Shown here: positions 1-11,049 of the stretch, in pieces
How the letters are laid out: the number at the start of each line of letters is the position of its first letter
Position numbering within the stretch: the first letter of the stretch is position 1
DNA from: Trichobilharzia regenti
Taxonomy: Eukaryota; Platyhelminthes; Trematoda; Strigeidida; Schistosomatidae
Direction: 5' to 3'
Assembly: GCA_944472135.2 (NCBI GenBank)
Contig: OX235270.1
Span: forward strand, 131,793,632 to 131,857,631
Length of the DNA stretch: 64,000 nucleotides
Notes under the pieces: generated by a model
Databases searched by the model: none
What the model was told of the DNA's origin: nothing
Seen by the model: only the letters and a program-made list of their open reading frames with translations
Translations under genes and position numbers: made by a program

Positions 1-2350
1 ACCACTAAATACAGGAAACAAACAAGACTCAGGAAGCACAATATGTCGTAGTTACAAATATACAGACTGGGGATTAGTCCAAGAACTTATTCGACTCTGT
101 CAATGGGATGACTATTTTACCACTGACTCCCTGGAGGCCTTAGTAACCCTGTTTTACAGGAATGTTACCCTTTGTCTAGATACAGTTGCTCCAAAGAAAA
201 TAGTGAAATTAAGTAGACACCGAACTGAATATATTCCAAGGGCACACCGTAATAAGTTAAGGAAACTGAAGAAACAGTACTATTCCACTAAGGACATATC
301 ACTATTGCTCTCAATCCACGAGTCTCTTGAATCTATCAAGCGCCTACGCTCTCAAAAGGACCTCGACGAAGAGTTAACGGCACTTGAAAGTACCTCCAAA
401 GTTTATAACTTAACGGCACTTCTTAAAAAACGAATGCAGTCGGCGAGGGAAATCCCATACTTACTTCACGACAAAGTAATCTACAATGAACCTGCCACTA
501 TCTGTGAACTTTCAGTGATTGGTTTGCAAACTTTAGTTTAGAAACACATATGCCTGGTGAAACCGCTCCCCTTACTATCTCTTCCCTTGAAAGCATTGTG
601 TTCACTAATCAGTTAATAGTACAAGCAATTAAAAGCCTTAAACCTTCCACTAGTACGGGACCGGATGGCCTCGCTTCGATAATTTTCAAAAACAGTGGGT
701 GTGATATACCCTTGTTACTTCTTAAATTCTTCTCAATATCTATGGACACTGGCACTTACCCTAGTGAGTGGAAAACTAGCTTCATAATTCCACATTACAA
801 ATCTGGTGATAGGGCAAACGTCCGCAATTACAGACCCATAAATATAACCCCAGTTATCTCACGAATCATGGAGAAAGTTGTAAAAGATCAATTGTCAGAC
901 TACCTAATTAGGGAAGATCTTGTTACAAGGTCTCAACACGGATTTCTCAAAAATAGATCCTGCGTTACTTGCCACTTCGACTTTTTCAACTGCATCACTA
1001 GTAGTCGCGAAGCACGTAAGCTAGTCGTTGTTCTCTACTTCGATATATCTAGGGCATTTGACATGGTATCTCACAGTATTCTCTTTGAGAAGCTGTACTC
1101 TTGTGGAATTCGCAACCCATTACTGAACTGGTTAAAATCATTTCTAAGCAACAGGGTACAAATAACCAAAGTTGGATCTGTATTGTCTCATCCTAGGCAG
1201 ATCTCAAGTGGGGTCGTGCAAGGTAGTGTCCTAGGTCCACTTTTATTCACAGTCTACATTAACAGCATTTGCAAGTGCTTCACCTTAGGCAAACCATTCC
1301 TATATGCTGACGACCTCAAAGTCGTCTACTCCTGCTACACTCATGAATTAAGCGATATGGTTACTAAAATACATCTTGAACTAAGTAGCCTTGCAACGTG
1401 GTGTGCTGAATCCTGTCTAAATTTTAACATTGACAAATGCGGCTGGATTTGTATCGGCAACAGTAACCTTGATCTAACTCTTGAAATAAATGGGCGAAAA
1501 CTAGCTAAGCTCAACTCAGTCGTAGATCTCGGTATTAGATACTCTAGTAACCTAACGTTCGCTGAACAGACTGATTATGCCAGACGTAAAACGCGAAGGC
1601 TGATAGGATGCATAACACGCAATTTCTTTTGTTGTGAAACTAGGGTTTTATTATACAAAGTATGTGTCCGACCTATCTTAGAATACTGCCCGTTTATTCT
1701 TAGCGGACTAAGACAAAATGACAAGCTTAAATTAGAGGGAGTGCAACGGCAGTTTACCTCAAGAACTCTTGGTTTAGAAAGTGGTCTGGAATACCATGAG
1801 CGATGCGAAGACTAAGATTAGAACCCCTCTGGAAAAGACGCCTTAAGCTAAACCTTATCTTTTACTATAAGCTAACTAATCTTCTCTTGCATTCCTCCGA
1901 GCCAATAACTAAACCTACCGCTGTCATCAGTTACAATCTTAGAAATCATCACAACCTAGCTGCTATGGAGCACTGTCAGACTTACGTGCGGTACAACTTC
2001 TTCTTAAATAAGTTTTCAGTCATTTGGAATAGACTACCAGCTAATGTGCGCGATGCAAACACACTTCCAGTGTTCATCTCCTCAGTCACCAGACTGCTCA
2101 AAGATGACAATGCACTTTTGCGCCTGACTCTTACACCTTCTTTTTCACCCTACATAGATATTTTAAGTTCTTTAAACGTGTAGTTACAACAAACTACAAT
2201 TATAAATTTTAATATTATTGGAACTAGATGATTAACATTTCTACACAGGACAGTAATAATATTAGTTTACACATAATATAAAAGTTAGCATAACGGGACT
2301 AGTTAGTTTGTGTACCAAAATAACCACAGTTACTAAACAGAATATATATG
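1..2350 (+). mobile_element. CR1-like LINE, 5' end outside window
   Basis: A non-LTR retrotransposon in sense orientation whose upstream part is cut by the window edge. Bases 1-541 hold the linker between endonuclease and reverse transcriptase (a basic stretch is open from 203 to 541), followed by the reverse transcriptase and a 3' untranslated part ending in AT-rich sequence near 2,350. A stop near 540 separates linker and polymerase, so the copy is probably dead. The same family is present as a fragment at 11,333-12,378. It resembles the CR1/SR1-type LINEs known from schistosomes; clade placement rests on RT motifs alone. Confidence 0.8.
550..2183 (+). pseudogene. CR1-like reverse transcriptase, frameshifted
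   Basis: Reverse transcriptase domain of the LINE above. In the 421-residue frame starting at 550 the motifs run in order: TGPDG near residue 37, YRPI near 95, catalytic motif A FDISRAFD at 164-171, SSGVVQGSVLGP at 219-230, and the YADD active site at 252-255, then a thumb region with VRPILEYC. The frame stops at 1,815 and the coding sense continues in another frame from about 1,803 to 2,183 (RLRLEPLWKRRLKLNLIFYY), matching the same stretch of the fragment at 11,776-12,378. This indicates a single frameshift near 1,800. The catalytic residues are intact. Confidence 0.85.
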
Positions 2351-2756
2351 TATATATTTATTAATCACTCCTTAAGGACTCCCGTTGCTTTCTTTTGCGT
2401 TGCTGTTGTTTGTCTTCTTTTTTCTCTCACCATTTCAGCTTCCATTTGACTTTTTGAATGAGAATGAATAATGTGGATATTTGACCATTTACAATGACAA
2501 ATGATCTGCAAACATTATTGGTCCCGTATCTTTCAGTTGCCTGGTTAATAACGAATTAACTTTCTCCACGACGCAACCTGGATTACATTTGTGGAATATA
2601 CTCTTATACCAATGGAAAAGTATCTATTTGTAATACAACGTCACGATTGTAGCTTATAACATAACTGATCGTATCTGTAAAAATAGCTTCCTTATTACCC
2701 AATTTGGATATAAATCAAATCAAAAATAAGATTCGGATTTGTACACACCCAAGTTA

Positions 2757-3020
2757 TATTGAGGAATTACTTCAAGCTTTATTTTTTCCCAAGTATTTTT
2801 AATCCATCCAAAACTTACTTGGGTTTTTTTGTTAATGCGAAGACAATATTCCTATATTTCATGATGTGCTCCATTGAATGACTTGTTATATTGTGGAATA
2901 ACTTCAAGCTTTATTTTTTCCCAAGTATTTTTAATCCATCCAAAACTTACTTGGGTTTTTTTGTTAATGCGAAGTTAATATTCCTATATTTCATGACGTG
3001 CTCCATTGAATGACTGGTTA
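2757..3020. repeat. 132-bp tandem duplication
   Basis: Two adjacent copies of a 132-bp unit containing a run like TTCAAGCTTTATTTTTTCCC. The run begins at 2,771 in the first copy and 2,903 in the second, with only a few substitutions between units. The block lies between the 3' end of the CR1-like LINE and the first LTR. I see no coding sense in it. Confidence 0.8.
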
Positions 3021-3220
3021 TCATATTGTTCCCACAGACCTAAGACAAAAACGCCAGCAACCATGTAACTTAACCATAAACCAAATTTATGAAATTTATA
3101 TAATGCTTATCCATGCCTGTATATTTGGTGTGTCCTACACAAGTAGGAAAAAATGTGTATTTTATTAAAACATTATTATTAATTATGATTGCTAATCGTA
3201 TATGTAATTTATCATATTGA

Positions 3221-3285
3221 TGATGCCTGTAAACTGGCGTCTCTCATGTACAAAATGAGAATATACTATTATTAATAAAGAATTC
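3221..3285 (+). repeat. Short repeat, also at 9,486-9,552
   Basis: A stretch with the core GTAAACTGGCGTCTCTCATG followed by an AT-rich ATTATTAATAA end recurs near 9,486-9,552. The AT-repeat end suggests the 3' tail of a LINE family, but no attached coding part is recognised. The surrounding 2,351-3,220, apart from the tandem duplication, holds nothing else I can identify. Confidence 0.5.
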
Positions 3286-3413
3286 TCGAGTGGCCAGTCG
3301 GCTTTGGTTTTCGCGTCCGTTATTACTAAGCGTTTCTGAGAAACTTCAAGGAACAGCGTGAGCCCGAGCGTAGCAAGAGCTGGGCATTAACGGTTTACGT
3401 GACGCGACTGACA
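3274..3413 (+). mobile_element. Partial BEL-type LTR (3' part)
   Basis: The 3' portion of the LTR family also present at 3,409-3,756, 4,939-6,985 (interrupted) and 13,119-13,474. It contains the shared stretch GAGCCCGAGCGTAGCAAGAG and ends in the family terminus GACTGACA. It abuts the next LTR head to tail and the two share the pentamer TGACA at 3,409-3,413. Confidence 0.65.
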
Positions 3414-3756
3414 ATAGTTGAATATTGAACGATCGATTCATGGTTGTTTTCTCAAACCAACTCCATATTTTTGGCGGGCGTCATCATTCCGGCAGTCATC
3501 GTCTCATCGTTCGCTGTTCGAAAACTATCAGAAGTATTAATGTGATTTATTGTTATAATATTTATTCTTAGACCTTGTGTAATAACATTACTGTTGGTTA
3601 CATGTTGGCGTAGGAATAAAGTATTCTTGAGTCGCCAATTAGTGTTCTGGTTTTCGCGTTGGTCAATACAAAGTGTTTCTGAAAGTCTTTGAGGGACAGC
3701 GTGAGGTCCGGCGTAGCAAGAGCTGGACACTGACAGTTTATGAGAGTCGGCTGACA
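3409..3756 (+). mobile_element. BEL-type LTR, diverged
   Basis: A near full-length copy (about 348 bp) of the LTR family, from a start resembling TGTCAATGTAGTTGAA to the end CGGCTGACA. It is more diverged than the other copies. It lies to the right of a partial LTR and to the left of an antisense CR1-like LINE remnant that it appears to interrupt. BEL/Pao assignment comes from the copy at 13,119, which borders gag-like sequence. Confidence 0.65.
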
Positions 3757-4938
3757 ACCTGGTTTGTTTGAAATTTTAAGAGAAGTGATTGCTTGCTTAA
3801 CATTATCTAAAGAAAAGCTGATAATTTCTAGGGTTTTTTGTGAAGATACAGGGTATAGAGGTTGTCGCAACGTATTGTAATCTTAGGTTTATGACGGTGA
3901 GAAATAGGAGTTTAGAAGCTCACAAATTATTTTAGGGTCACTAGCAGTTTCACCATTTTCTAAAATGAATTGTATGTCCATTTTACGGGAGTTTAGCCTT
4001 TCGCGATAAAGCCTACAGATTGCAGTGTATTTAGGGCTACCTTTAAGAGCTGTTTTCTTGCCTGAGTAGGACTTTGTCGTTATTTTCTTTCAATTTGAGA
4101 TAAATGTTCTGTATATTTACAAGACATAAGAAATAGTTTTCTCTGAGGTACTGTCAGTACAGCTTTCGCAGCTTAGCCCTTACTTTTATAGGAATGAAAT
4201 TCTTTGTGTTTTGTCTTGGGTTCTTTTTGCATTTAGGAACAAGTTTATCAGGGCAGATAGATACATTATGGTAAAAGGCTAGTAGGATAGTGTCCAGGTT
4301 GCTATTAGAAAAGAAAAGGTCCCAGCCTAAGTTTCTGATGAATGAGTTAGATACGTCCCACCTAGCTTCTCCTAAGTACATGAATGTCTTGGGCAGGGTA
4401 GAGCATTTTGATGAGTGGAGCTTGGTATCAAGGGCACAGATTGCTGTGTTGTGGTCACTACCAGGAAATGGTTGGCTGATGTCTATGGTAGATAAGGCGA
4501 TGTCTTTCAAGAAAACCAAGTCCAGTATATTTTGGTTTCGGGTAGGCCTTAGAATACTTTGTGTCCACCCACATAACTCCACTGCATCTAAGTTTGCTGT
4601 TTATTTATGTAGAGTGTCACCCATAATGTATCGCATATTTTCAAGTTAGGATCATCATAGTGCACAGTTCTGAAGTCAGATGTAACATAGATAATGCATC
4701 CTCCACCCCGCCCAACTGATCTGTTCTTCCTGAAAAATGAGTAGCCTTCGCAGTGAAAGAAATCATCATTTATTTCACTTGTGCACCAAGCTTCAGTGAT
4801 CATTAGTGCTGTGGGTTGGCTAATCAGTAGTAGGGATTGGATGTATGCCATTTTGTTTACAGCTGACCTGGCATTAATAAGAACTATATTAGGATAAGCC
4901 GAGTCATATCTATTAGCGATAGTCTTGTGCAGACAGTC
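3757..4938 (-). pseudogene. CR1-like LINE endonuclease/RT start, antisense
   Basis: Antisense remnant reading right to left. Two frames (4,588-4,938 and 4,154-4,582) give an apurinic endonuclease with the family's key blocks: INARSAVNK (catalytic Asn region), MITEAWC (catalytic Glu), and GSDHN (SDH motif). After a non-open stretch, 3,780-3,870 encodes SFSLDNVKQAITSLK, the usual beginning of the RT domain. The RT body is missing where the LTR at 3,409-3,756 stands. The right end is cut by the solo LTR at 4,939; sequence beyond 6,990 appears to be its continuation. Confidence 0.7.
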
Positions 4939-5279
4939 TGTCAATGGAGTTGAAGATTGAACGATCAATTCTTGGTTGTTTGCTTAAAATCAACTTCCCC
5001 AATTTTCGCGGAGGCATCAATACGACAGTCATCGTCTCATCGGTCGCTGTTCAGAAAGAAGAGTGAAACATCGTCAGAAGTAATCTTATGATTTATTATT
5101 GTAATATTTGTTTTCAGACCTTAGTTCGCTTATTCCTTTTATATGTTGGTGTAACAATAAAGAAATAACAAGCGGCAGATCGGTGTTTTGGTTTTTGCGT
5201 CCGTTATAACTAAGCGTTTCTGAGAAATCTTCGAAGAACAGCGTGGGCCCGAGCGTAGCGAGAGCTGGGCATTAACGGT

Positions 5280-6970
5280 CCCTGTCCCTAAACCTGGAAA
5301 TAGCAAGAACGTAAAGTTCAGACCCATCGCCATCACTTCCCCGTTTCTAAAGCTCATGGAAAAACTAATACTTCTTAAACTCGAACCCTCCCTTAAAAGC
5401 TTCGAAGACCCCAAACAATTTGCCTACAGACAGGGTAGGAGTACTTTAGACGCTGCAGCCGTCTTACACAACAGTATTGTCTCATCATTAGACAAAGATG
5501 CCAAATATGTCCGCTGCACGTTTCTTGACTTCACTTCTGCTTTCGACTCTGTACCTAGAAGTCTCTTGCTAAATAAGCTCTCCACGACACAAACCGAGTC
5601 TTGGGTCACTAAGTGGTTGCATTCCTACTTTTCAAACAGAATGCAGTACACCGTATACAAAGGTCAATCCTCCTCTGCTGTGCTCACTGAATCTGGTGTC
5701 CCCCAAGGTGCTGTACTCTCCCCACTTCTCTTTTCATTCTTCCTACATGACCTACCGTCTTCAAATGATATTAACTTTGTCAAATATGCTGATGACCTGA
5801 CTGTATCTTTACCTGTCAAATGTCAAAATGACTGCTCTAAACTAAATGGCTTCTTATCAGAAATTAGCCAATGGTCCAAGGAAAACGGTCTAACCTTAAA
5901 CCCCTCCAAATGCCAAACAGTTAATTTCACCTTTAGGCATAAATCTGACCTAAACAAACTGGTTAGCGCTCACGAGGTGTGCAACATAGATGGCACTGAA
6001 ATAGAAACTAAGTCGGAAATTAAATACCTAGGCGTCACTCTATCTTCTGATCTTTCCTGGTCGTCTCATATCTTGACGATTTCCAAGAAAATATACCGTC
6101 TTACCTTCTACATCAAGAAGTTAAGACATTCTGGTGTAACCCAACCCTTACTACTACAATTTGTTAACTCCCGTATTCTGCCTATAATTCTCTATTGCTC
6201 CCCCTTAGTCTTTCCTGGGCTATTGAAGAAAGACTATACCTTATTACGTAGGATGTTAAAGGTTGTCAGCAGGGTAAGCAGCTTGCCACTTAGCCAGCTT
6301 GTTAACATTCTGGTGGACAGGCACATGGACTCATGTGAAAAATGGGCGAAGTCCATTTTATCTGACTCACAACACCTTCTACACTCACAACTCTCCCCAT
6401 GTATCTCTTCAGGGAAAACAAGAAGTCTATATAGGAAACTATATGCTCGCACTAGTAAGTACAAAAACTCATCCATACCCTACCTAGCCCGTGTTCTGTG
6501 TGATAAAGAATGCATCAGGCATGAAACCTTTAACTTATTAAATAGTCACTAGAACCAATGAATCTCGTCTTTCCAACTCACATCATTTATAGGTACAACG
6601 TTTTCTCTCTCTTCATTCTGTATTTATTTTTGTTATGTGCTGTTTTGTTTCTCTCTTCCTTGCAAACTCTACTTAAAACATTCTTGTTCGTTCTTTTACA
6701 CTCTGTATATCTCGACCATTTTGCTATCGCTTACGCCAGTAAATATGCTAGTAGTATCTACTTTTGTAACACCTTCAAACATTTTAATTTTGGCTTTGCT
6801 ACCGACATACTAATATGTTGTTGAGATAATCTTTAAACTATGTAGAACTTTATTTATTGTTAATGTAAACAAAAAACTGGATGCAATATTGTAGTAAAAT
6901 GCTGAGAATTCCATTCTGTATCACAAGTACTGATTTGGAATAAAGCTTATATAATAATAATAATAATAAT
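5280..6970 (+). mobile_element. CR1-like LINE, 5'-truncated, nested in LTR
   Basis: A young-looking LINE copy truncated inside the RT domain. The coding frame is open from the LTR junction, reading PVPKPGNSKNVKFRPIAI before the first methionine at 5,356, and runs to a stop at 6,552. A 3' untranslated region follows, with an AATAAA signal at 6,939-6,944 and an AAT-repeat tail that ends at 6,970. Degraded relatives occur at 37,800-38,820 and as an antisense 3' tail at 62,360-62,660. Confidence 0.85.
5356..6552 (+). CDS. CR1-like reverse transcriptase (5'-truncated ORF)
   Basis: 398 residues from the first methionine, uninterrupted. Motifs: QFAYRQGRST near residues 21-30, motif A LDFTSAFD at 57-64, GVPQGAVLSP at 114-123, YADD active site at 144-147, followed by GLTLNPSKCQ and IKYLGVTLSSDLSW of the RT thumb. 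The N-terminal fingers and the whole endonuclease are absent through 5' truncation, so this copy cannot move by itself although its catalytic residues are present. It is a typical product of incomplete target-primed reverse transcription. The family differs from the LINE at 1-2,350. Confidence 0.85.
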   Translation: MEKLILLKLEPSLKSFEDPKQFAYRQGRSTLDAAAVLHNSIVSSLDKDAKYVRCTFLDFTSAFDSVPRSLLLNKLSTTQTESWVTKWLHSYFSNRMQYTVYKGQSSSAVLTESGVPQGAVLSPLLFSFFLHDLPSSNDINFVKYADDLTVSLPVKCQNDCSKLNGFLSEISQWSKENGLTLNPSKCQTVNFTFRHKSDLNKLVSAHEVCNIDGTEIETKSEIKYLGVTLSSDLSWSSHILTISKKIYRLTFYIKKLRHSGVTQPLLLQFVNSRILPIILYCSPLVFPGLLKKDYTLLRRMLKVVSRVSSLPLSQLVNILVDRHMDSCEKWAKSILSDSQHLLHSQLSPCISSGKTRSLYRKLYARTSKYKNSSIPYLARVLCDKECIRHETFNLLNSH

Positions 6971-6990
6971 GAGACGTGATTGACACAGTC

Positions 6991-7930
6991 TGTGTGACAA
7001 CAGATGTGATTGAGATCGGCTGGAAGTCGGTTGGATTGTCAGGATGTGATATCTTGGGAATAAAGGTAACCCTGGAGGCTAACAAAAGTGAAGGTATAAG
7101 GGGGTCAGCAGGAGGGTGTTTAAATATCCATCCAGATTAGTGTAGTTAATTTTTTTGTAGGTCCTTTGGGGTCATGCAGTCGACCCCGGTGGCGGGTTTG
7201 ACCATTTCTTTCAATGCTCACCTCATCTCTTCAAATGAAACCGGGGCAGCCAGGTCGTCGTTGGTTTGAAGGTACTCATGGATCTGTTTTGTGCCTGATA
7301 GGGCTGAGAGGGTGAGGGCTTCCACCCAGAATTATTTGAAGTATCCTTCAGCCGAAGGATAACAAGTTAAACGGGTGCTTCCATCTACCATCTAGGACCG
7401 TGTTCGCGGCGTCTTTTGGCGAACGTTGGAAGAGGCTTCCCATAGGGGCATACAAAATACGACGTCTCTTTTTGTTGTTCAGGTTCAGTGGAAGAACGGA
7501 GACGTAGAGCCTCTTGGAGAGGTTTCCATAGTGTGGAGAACAGTTGCAGGGCCTTATCCAGAAGTTGACATGTCTCTTCAAGATTAGTGTCGTGCATTTA
7601 TAGTTGCGTGATGATTTGTGGACTACATTCAGTGTCCAGTGGCTGAGATGAGGTTGCAAGTTGTGTGTTGATGGCAGCCGGGAGGTTAGCACGTATATTG
7701 TCCATGATAAGGCCGCTATGAAGTGCAAAATTCACTGGAGGACTTGAACCATCTTGAGTAACCCGAGGAATTGGCATATTTTCTTGTTGAGCTTCATGTT
7801 GAAAGGTTGGAGTAAGTGATGAGTCTTGGGTAGGCGAGAAGGTGTTGACAGTATAAGTCCGGTCAGATTTTTCAATATCAATGGTACCCAGAAGTAGTCG
7901 GATCATTGACAGAGAAGGGGGGGAGTATAA
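6991..7930 (-). other. Probable 5' part of antisense CR1-like LINE
   Basis: This stretch follows the solo LTR's target duplication and should be the continuation of the antisense LINE at 3,757-4,938. Antisense frames of 126, 70 and 102 codons lie at 7,348-7,728, 7,385-7,597 and 7,598-7,906, but none shows a domain I recognise. A LINE ORF1 is a guess from position only. The segment 7,931-8,180 shows nothing recognisable. Confidence 0.35.
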
Positions 7931-8180
7931 AACTATTCTTCTGACAGTACTTATTGGATAGTGGTATTGCGGTAGTTGTAGCGGTTGGGTACATTCATCG
8001 ATTACGGTGTTATCATTAATGACAGCAAGTTAGAGGTTACGCTGTTCATCCAGCTGACTCGGCGTGCGAAGATTTGTTGAGATTGTGGCAGCTGGGGTTG
8101 AAATTATTCTGTATGAACTTCTAGGGACAGAGATTGATCTGTTGACTGTGGGTACATCAGTGGAAGCCGAAACTGGCTCA

Positions 8181-8790
8181 ATTGGCACTTAGACCCAATG
8201 AAGTGTACACTGAGTTCAGTCTCCCTTCTGTTGCCCATCTTTGCATTGGTTCATCTTCTGTTTCACCATCCTCTCCTCGCTTCTATTGGCTTCCAGATGG
8301 GTGTCCGTTTAGAGCCATTCCTTGTCTTGTCTCTCCTTTCTTCCTAGAAAAACTGTACACATTTCGTTGAATATCGCCTTCAGAGAGTTCCAGTGTTCTT
8401 CCACTCGGGTTTCCTCAGTGATGCTACGTAGTGTCTTTACTTCGCTTTGATCTGTGTGTGTAGTGGAGGTATCCCTTGTACTTTTGTCCTTCAGTTTCTG
8501 AATGTGAAACTTGAGTTGTGACCTGTCTCTATTCGTTTTGAGGGATTTCAGCCTCACCTTGAAGGTGCATTGAAGTAGATGGTGGTCTGAGGCCACATAT
8601 GATTGCCTTCTCAACTTTGTATCCAGCAGACTAGCTGTCTCTCCACTTCCTTGAGCAATGGTGAGATGAAATGTATCTGGTTCTCGATGTGTTCGTCAGG
8701 TGAAATCCTTGTTGCTTCGTGTATCCGCGTGCTCGTACACGCTCCTTCCAATCACTAAATCGTTGAAAGCACAGAAGCCTAAAAATAATG
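8181..8790 (-). mobile_element. RTE-B fragment (endonuclease-RT linker), antisense
   Basis: Closely matches 55,940-56,520 and 60,960-61,545 of the RTE-B copies. It includes an open antisense frame at 8,309-8,614 (begins MRRQSYVASDHHLLQCTFKV, the SDHHLL block being the end of the apurinic endonuclease) that differs from those copies at only a few residues. Homology stops at about 8,790. The following 8,791-9,545 holds no recognised gene; a short piece at 8,925-8,985 recurs near 12,775-12,835. Confidence 0.8.
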
Positions 8791-9544
8791 TTCACAGCGA
8801 TGCTTTGCGGAATATGTCAAAGTCGTAGAATAATCAAACCTCACACGAAGTGGAATTAACTAAATCCTCACGGCAAACAAGCTGTAGTACATACCTGGAT
8901 ATCCACCCATATGTTTATCATGATGACAAATCCGAATCACTACCCATACAGCGCCAGTAAACCTGGATATCTAGGAAGTAACGAAAATACGCTTACAGGT
9001 GCATTTCGAATACCACTGACTCACTCTATGGTAATATTCTGTTCCCGCATGCTTCATCAGACATTTTGCATGGATTGGTTCACAGTCGTCTGGTTCCTGA
9101 ACGAAAAGAACCAAAAATTCAGCGGCTGCTGATTGATCAACAATTCTGTGCATGTTTGGCTGGGTACTGACTGCTGCGATGAGTATCTTGCAGATTATAT
9201 TGTTGAAAACATTGTCGACGGTAAACTAACTAACGTTTCACAAGACATTTTTATACTTTTGTGAATAGCCCAGCATATCGACTACATGTAACTCAGCATT
9301 CAGTTGCTACGCGCGTTTTCGACAAATTCAAACAATAATGGTGTCTAGGATTATGTCATATGAATTGTTTTAACTTATGTAAAGTGGGCTTACTGTAAAT
9401 GTTCCATTACCTTTCCTCGTTTGTATATTCTGCATCAGTGAAAACTTGTAAACATGCTTACTCCATGTATACATTGTTGTCAAACTGATGGTGCACGTAA
9501 ACTGGCGTCCCTCATGTAAAAAAATAGAATACATTATCATTAAT

Positions 9545-9803
9545 AATTCTCCTTTCTCATTTCTTTCTCTGGGAGTCTCTCGACTCATGACGAAATCTCT
9601 TTACACATTGTCTACTCTCAGCTTAGGATTCATGTCGCCCATTAGGATTTTGATGTCACCACTTAGGACTTTAACCACTACCGTTTGAAGTTGTCTAGAG
9701 AAATTTTACCTCGCTTGTTCTGAGTTGTCCGAGGTGCGTAGCACTGGATAATTTTACTTTCATTCCTTATAAGTTGAATCTTGCTGTCACCATTCTAAGA
9801 TAG
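9545..9803 (-). pseudogene. RTE endonuclease fragment, left of gypsy LTR
   Basis: Antisense fragment resembling the middle of the RTE endonuclease (compare 56,600-56,790), with ETPRERNEKGELL corresponding to the [10 protein letters not shown] block seen at 35,500. It stops exactly at the left LTR of the gypsy composite. The missing N-terminal part of the same domain resumes right of the other LTR at 21,153, so the gypsy element sits inside this RTE copy. Confidence 0.65.
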
Positions 9804-10109
9804 TGTAGCGGTAAATAATTCCCCAAAATTATTGACCACAGCAATCACTCAGCACTGAATGCTGGCCACCACTGTTTAAGTCGACCTGTTTAGCTGAAGG
9901 CTTCCAGTCAAGCATCCCCGCCATTTGGTACCCCGTCGTGTCACGCGCGTGCACGATCACTAGCCAGCTAAGCGTTCGTCTGATGGCTTGTTTTGGTCCC
10001 AAAATATATCACGTAGTTTGGACGATGAAAAATTGGCTTTTGCTCTGTCTTTGGTATGCGAGAACTAATAAGATGGAGGCTGTGTAAGAGAATTCCGTCA
10101 ACCTCTAAA
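9804..10109 (+). repeat. Left LTR of gypsy composite
   Basis: Starts TGTAGCGGTAAATAATTCCC and ends near CCGTCAACCTCTAAA. It aligns base for base with 20,847-21,152 except at about two positions (C/T in the first ten bases, C/A in the C/A run). It contains no obvious TATA box. I could not identify a clean target duplication outside the two LTRs. Confidence 0.9.
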
Positions 10110-10110
10110 C

Positions 10111-10128
10111 TGGTGAACCCACCGGCGA
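10111..10128 (+). promoter_or_regulatory. Probable primer-binding site (tRNA-Trp type)
   Basis: TGGTGAACCCACCGGCGA lies one or two bases after the left LTR, the usual position for the minus-strand primer site. It resembles the complement of the tRNA-Trp 3' end (TGGTGACCCC...), which CsRn1-clade elements use. The match is imperfect, so the tRNA identity is provisional. Confidence 0.5.
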
Positions 10129-10222
10129 ACTTCATCCACGACAAATACGCAGATAACCCCGGTGAGTTCGTTCCATTTTGTATTTGTTCTTGTACCATAT
10201 ATTATTTGACATAATTTTCGCC

Positions 10223-11049
10223 ATGAGTGATCTTAGTCCCAAGGTCATTCGTATCCGCTCAACTCCTAAAACCATTCAGCTCGTACCATACTGGCCAGGT
10301 AATGTTGAAACGTGGTTTCAGCTAGCTGAAGCAGATTTTTGTGAACATGGGATAACCGATCAACGTTCACAGTTACTTGCAGTTATTCACGCCCTACCGC
10401 GGGAATTCAGCAAGTACGTAACATCACAGATGTTCAGTCGCGAGGTAAGTAACTCGTACGAGTTGCTCAAAGCATCCCTCCTCAGGAGAAACGTTCTCAC
10501 GGACCGACAACGTCTGGATGAATTATTTCGTAACATCGAGTTAGGAGGTCAGTCAGCCGTGAGCATGCTGACAAGAATGAAACAAGTCGTTGACCAAAGT
10601 CAGTTCGACGAAGGACTATTTAGAGAACTCTTCTTAACCTAGCTGCCACAGTCTGTACAGACCGTACTTGTGACACTTCAGGGTACTGTAATAGAGGACT
10701 TAGCTATTACTGCAGATAGGATTCTAGAAATAACTAAACGGTCAGTTCCCGAAATATGCTCGTTGACTAAGCAGACTTCGAGTAAGGATCCTGCGATGAT
10801 AGAGTTATGCAACTCCATCCAACAGATGTTTAGGTCAAACATGCATCCTTACTCCCCCGACCGTCGTCCCAAATCTCCTCAATGCCAAAACTTACGTGTT
10901 CGATCTAGGTCCAAACCACGTTCTCTGAAAAACCCTGACTGGTGCTCGTACCACAACACCTACGGCCAAGAAGCGAGGTGTTGCCGTAAGCCTTGTAACT
11001 TCGGAAATGTCTCAAAGTCTGCGGGAAACTATCCCGCCGGCACGCGTTA
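10223..11049 (+). pseudogene. Gypsy gag, one internal stop
   Basis: Gag polyprotein from the methionine at 10,223 (MSDLSPKVIRIRSTPK). It is open to an in-frame TAG at 10,640-10,642, then open in the same frame from LPQSVQTVLVTLQG to 11,049. Near the C-terminus, WCSYHNTYGQEARCCRKPC is the unusual Cys/His motif (CHCC type) of CsRn1-clade gags instead of a classical CCHC knuckle. The protease continues in a different frame, implying a small indel near 11,030-11,050. A second, more decayed copy of this gag lies at 16,729-16,800 and 17,233-17,520. Confidence 0.8.

Larger units (their letters stand above)
4939..6985 (+). mobile_element. Solo LTR (BEL-type) split by a CR1-like LINE
   Basis: An LTR starting TGTCAATGGAGTTGAAG at 4,939 is colinear with the copy at 13,119-13,474 up to 5,279 (ATTAACGGT). 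Its last 15 bp, GAGACGTGATTGACA, reappear at 6,971-6,985. Between them lies the LINE 5,280-6,970. The pentamer CAGTC stands immediately before (4,934-4,938) and after (6,986-6,990), a 5-bp target-site duplication of the size usual for BEL/Pao elements. Four bases of the LTR are missing at the LINE insertion point. Confidence 0.85.

Noticed and set aside
6558..6824. 88-codon hydrophobic ORF
   Set aside because: It lies in the 3' untranslated region of the CR1-like LINE; T-rich sequence gives chance hydrophobic codons.
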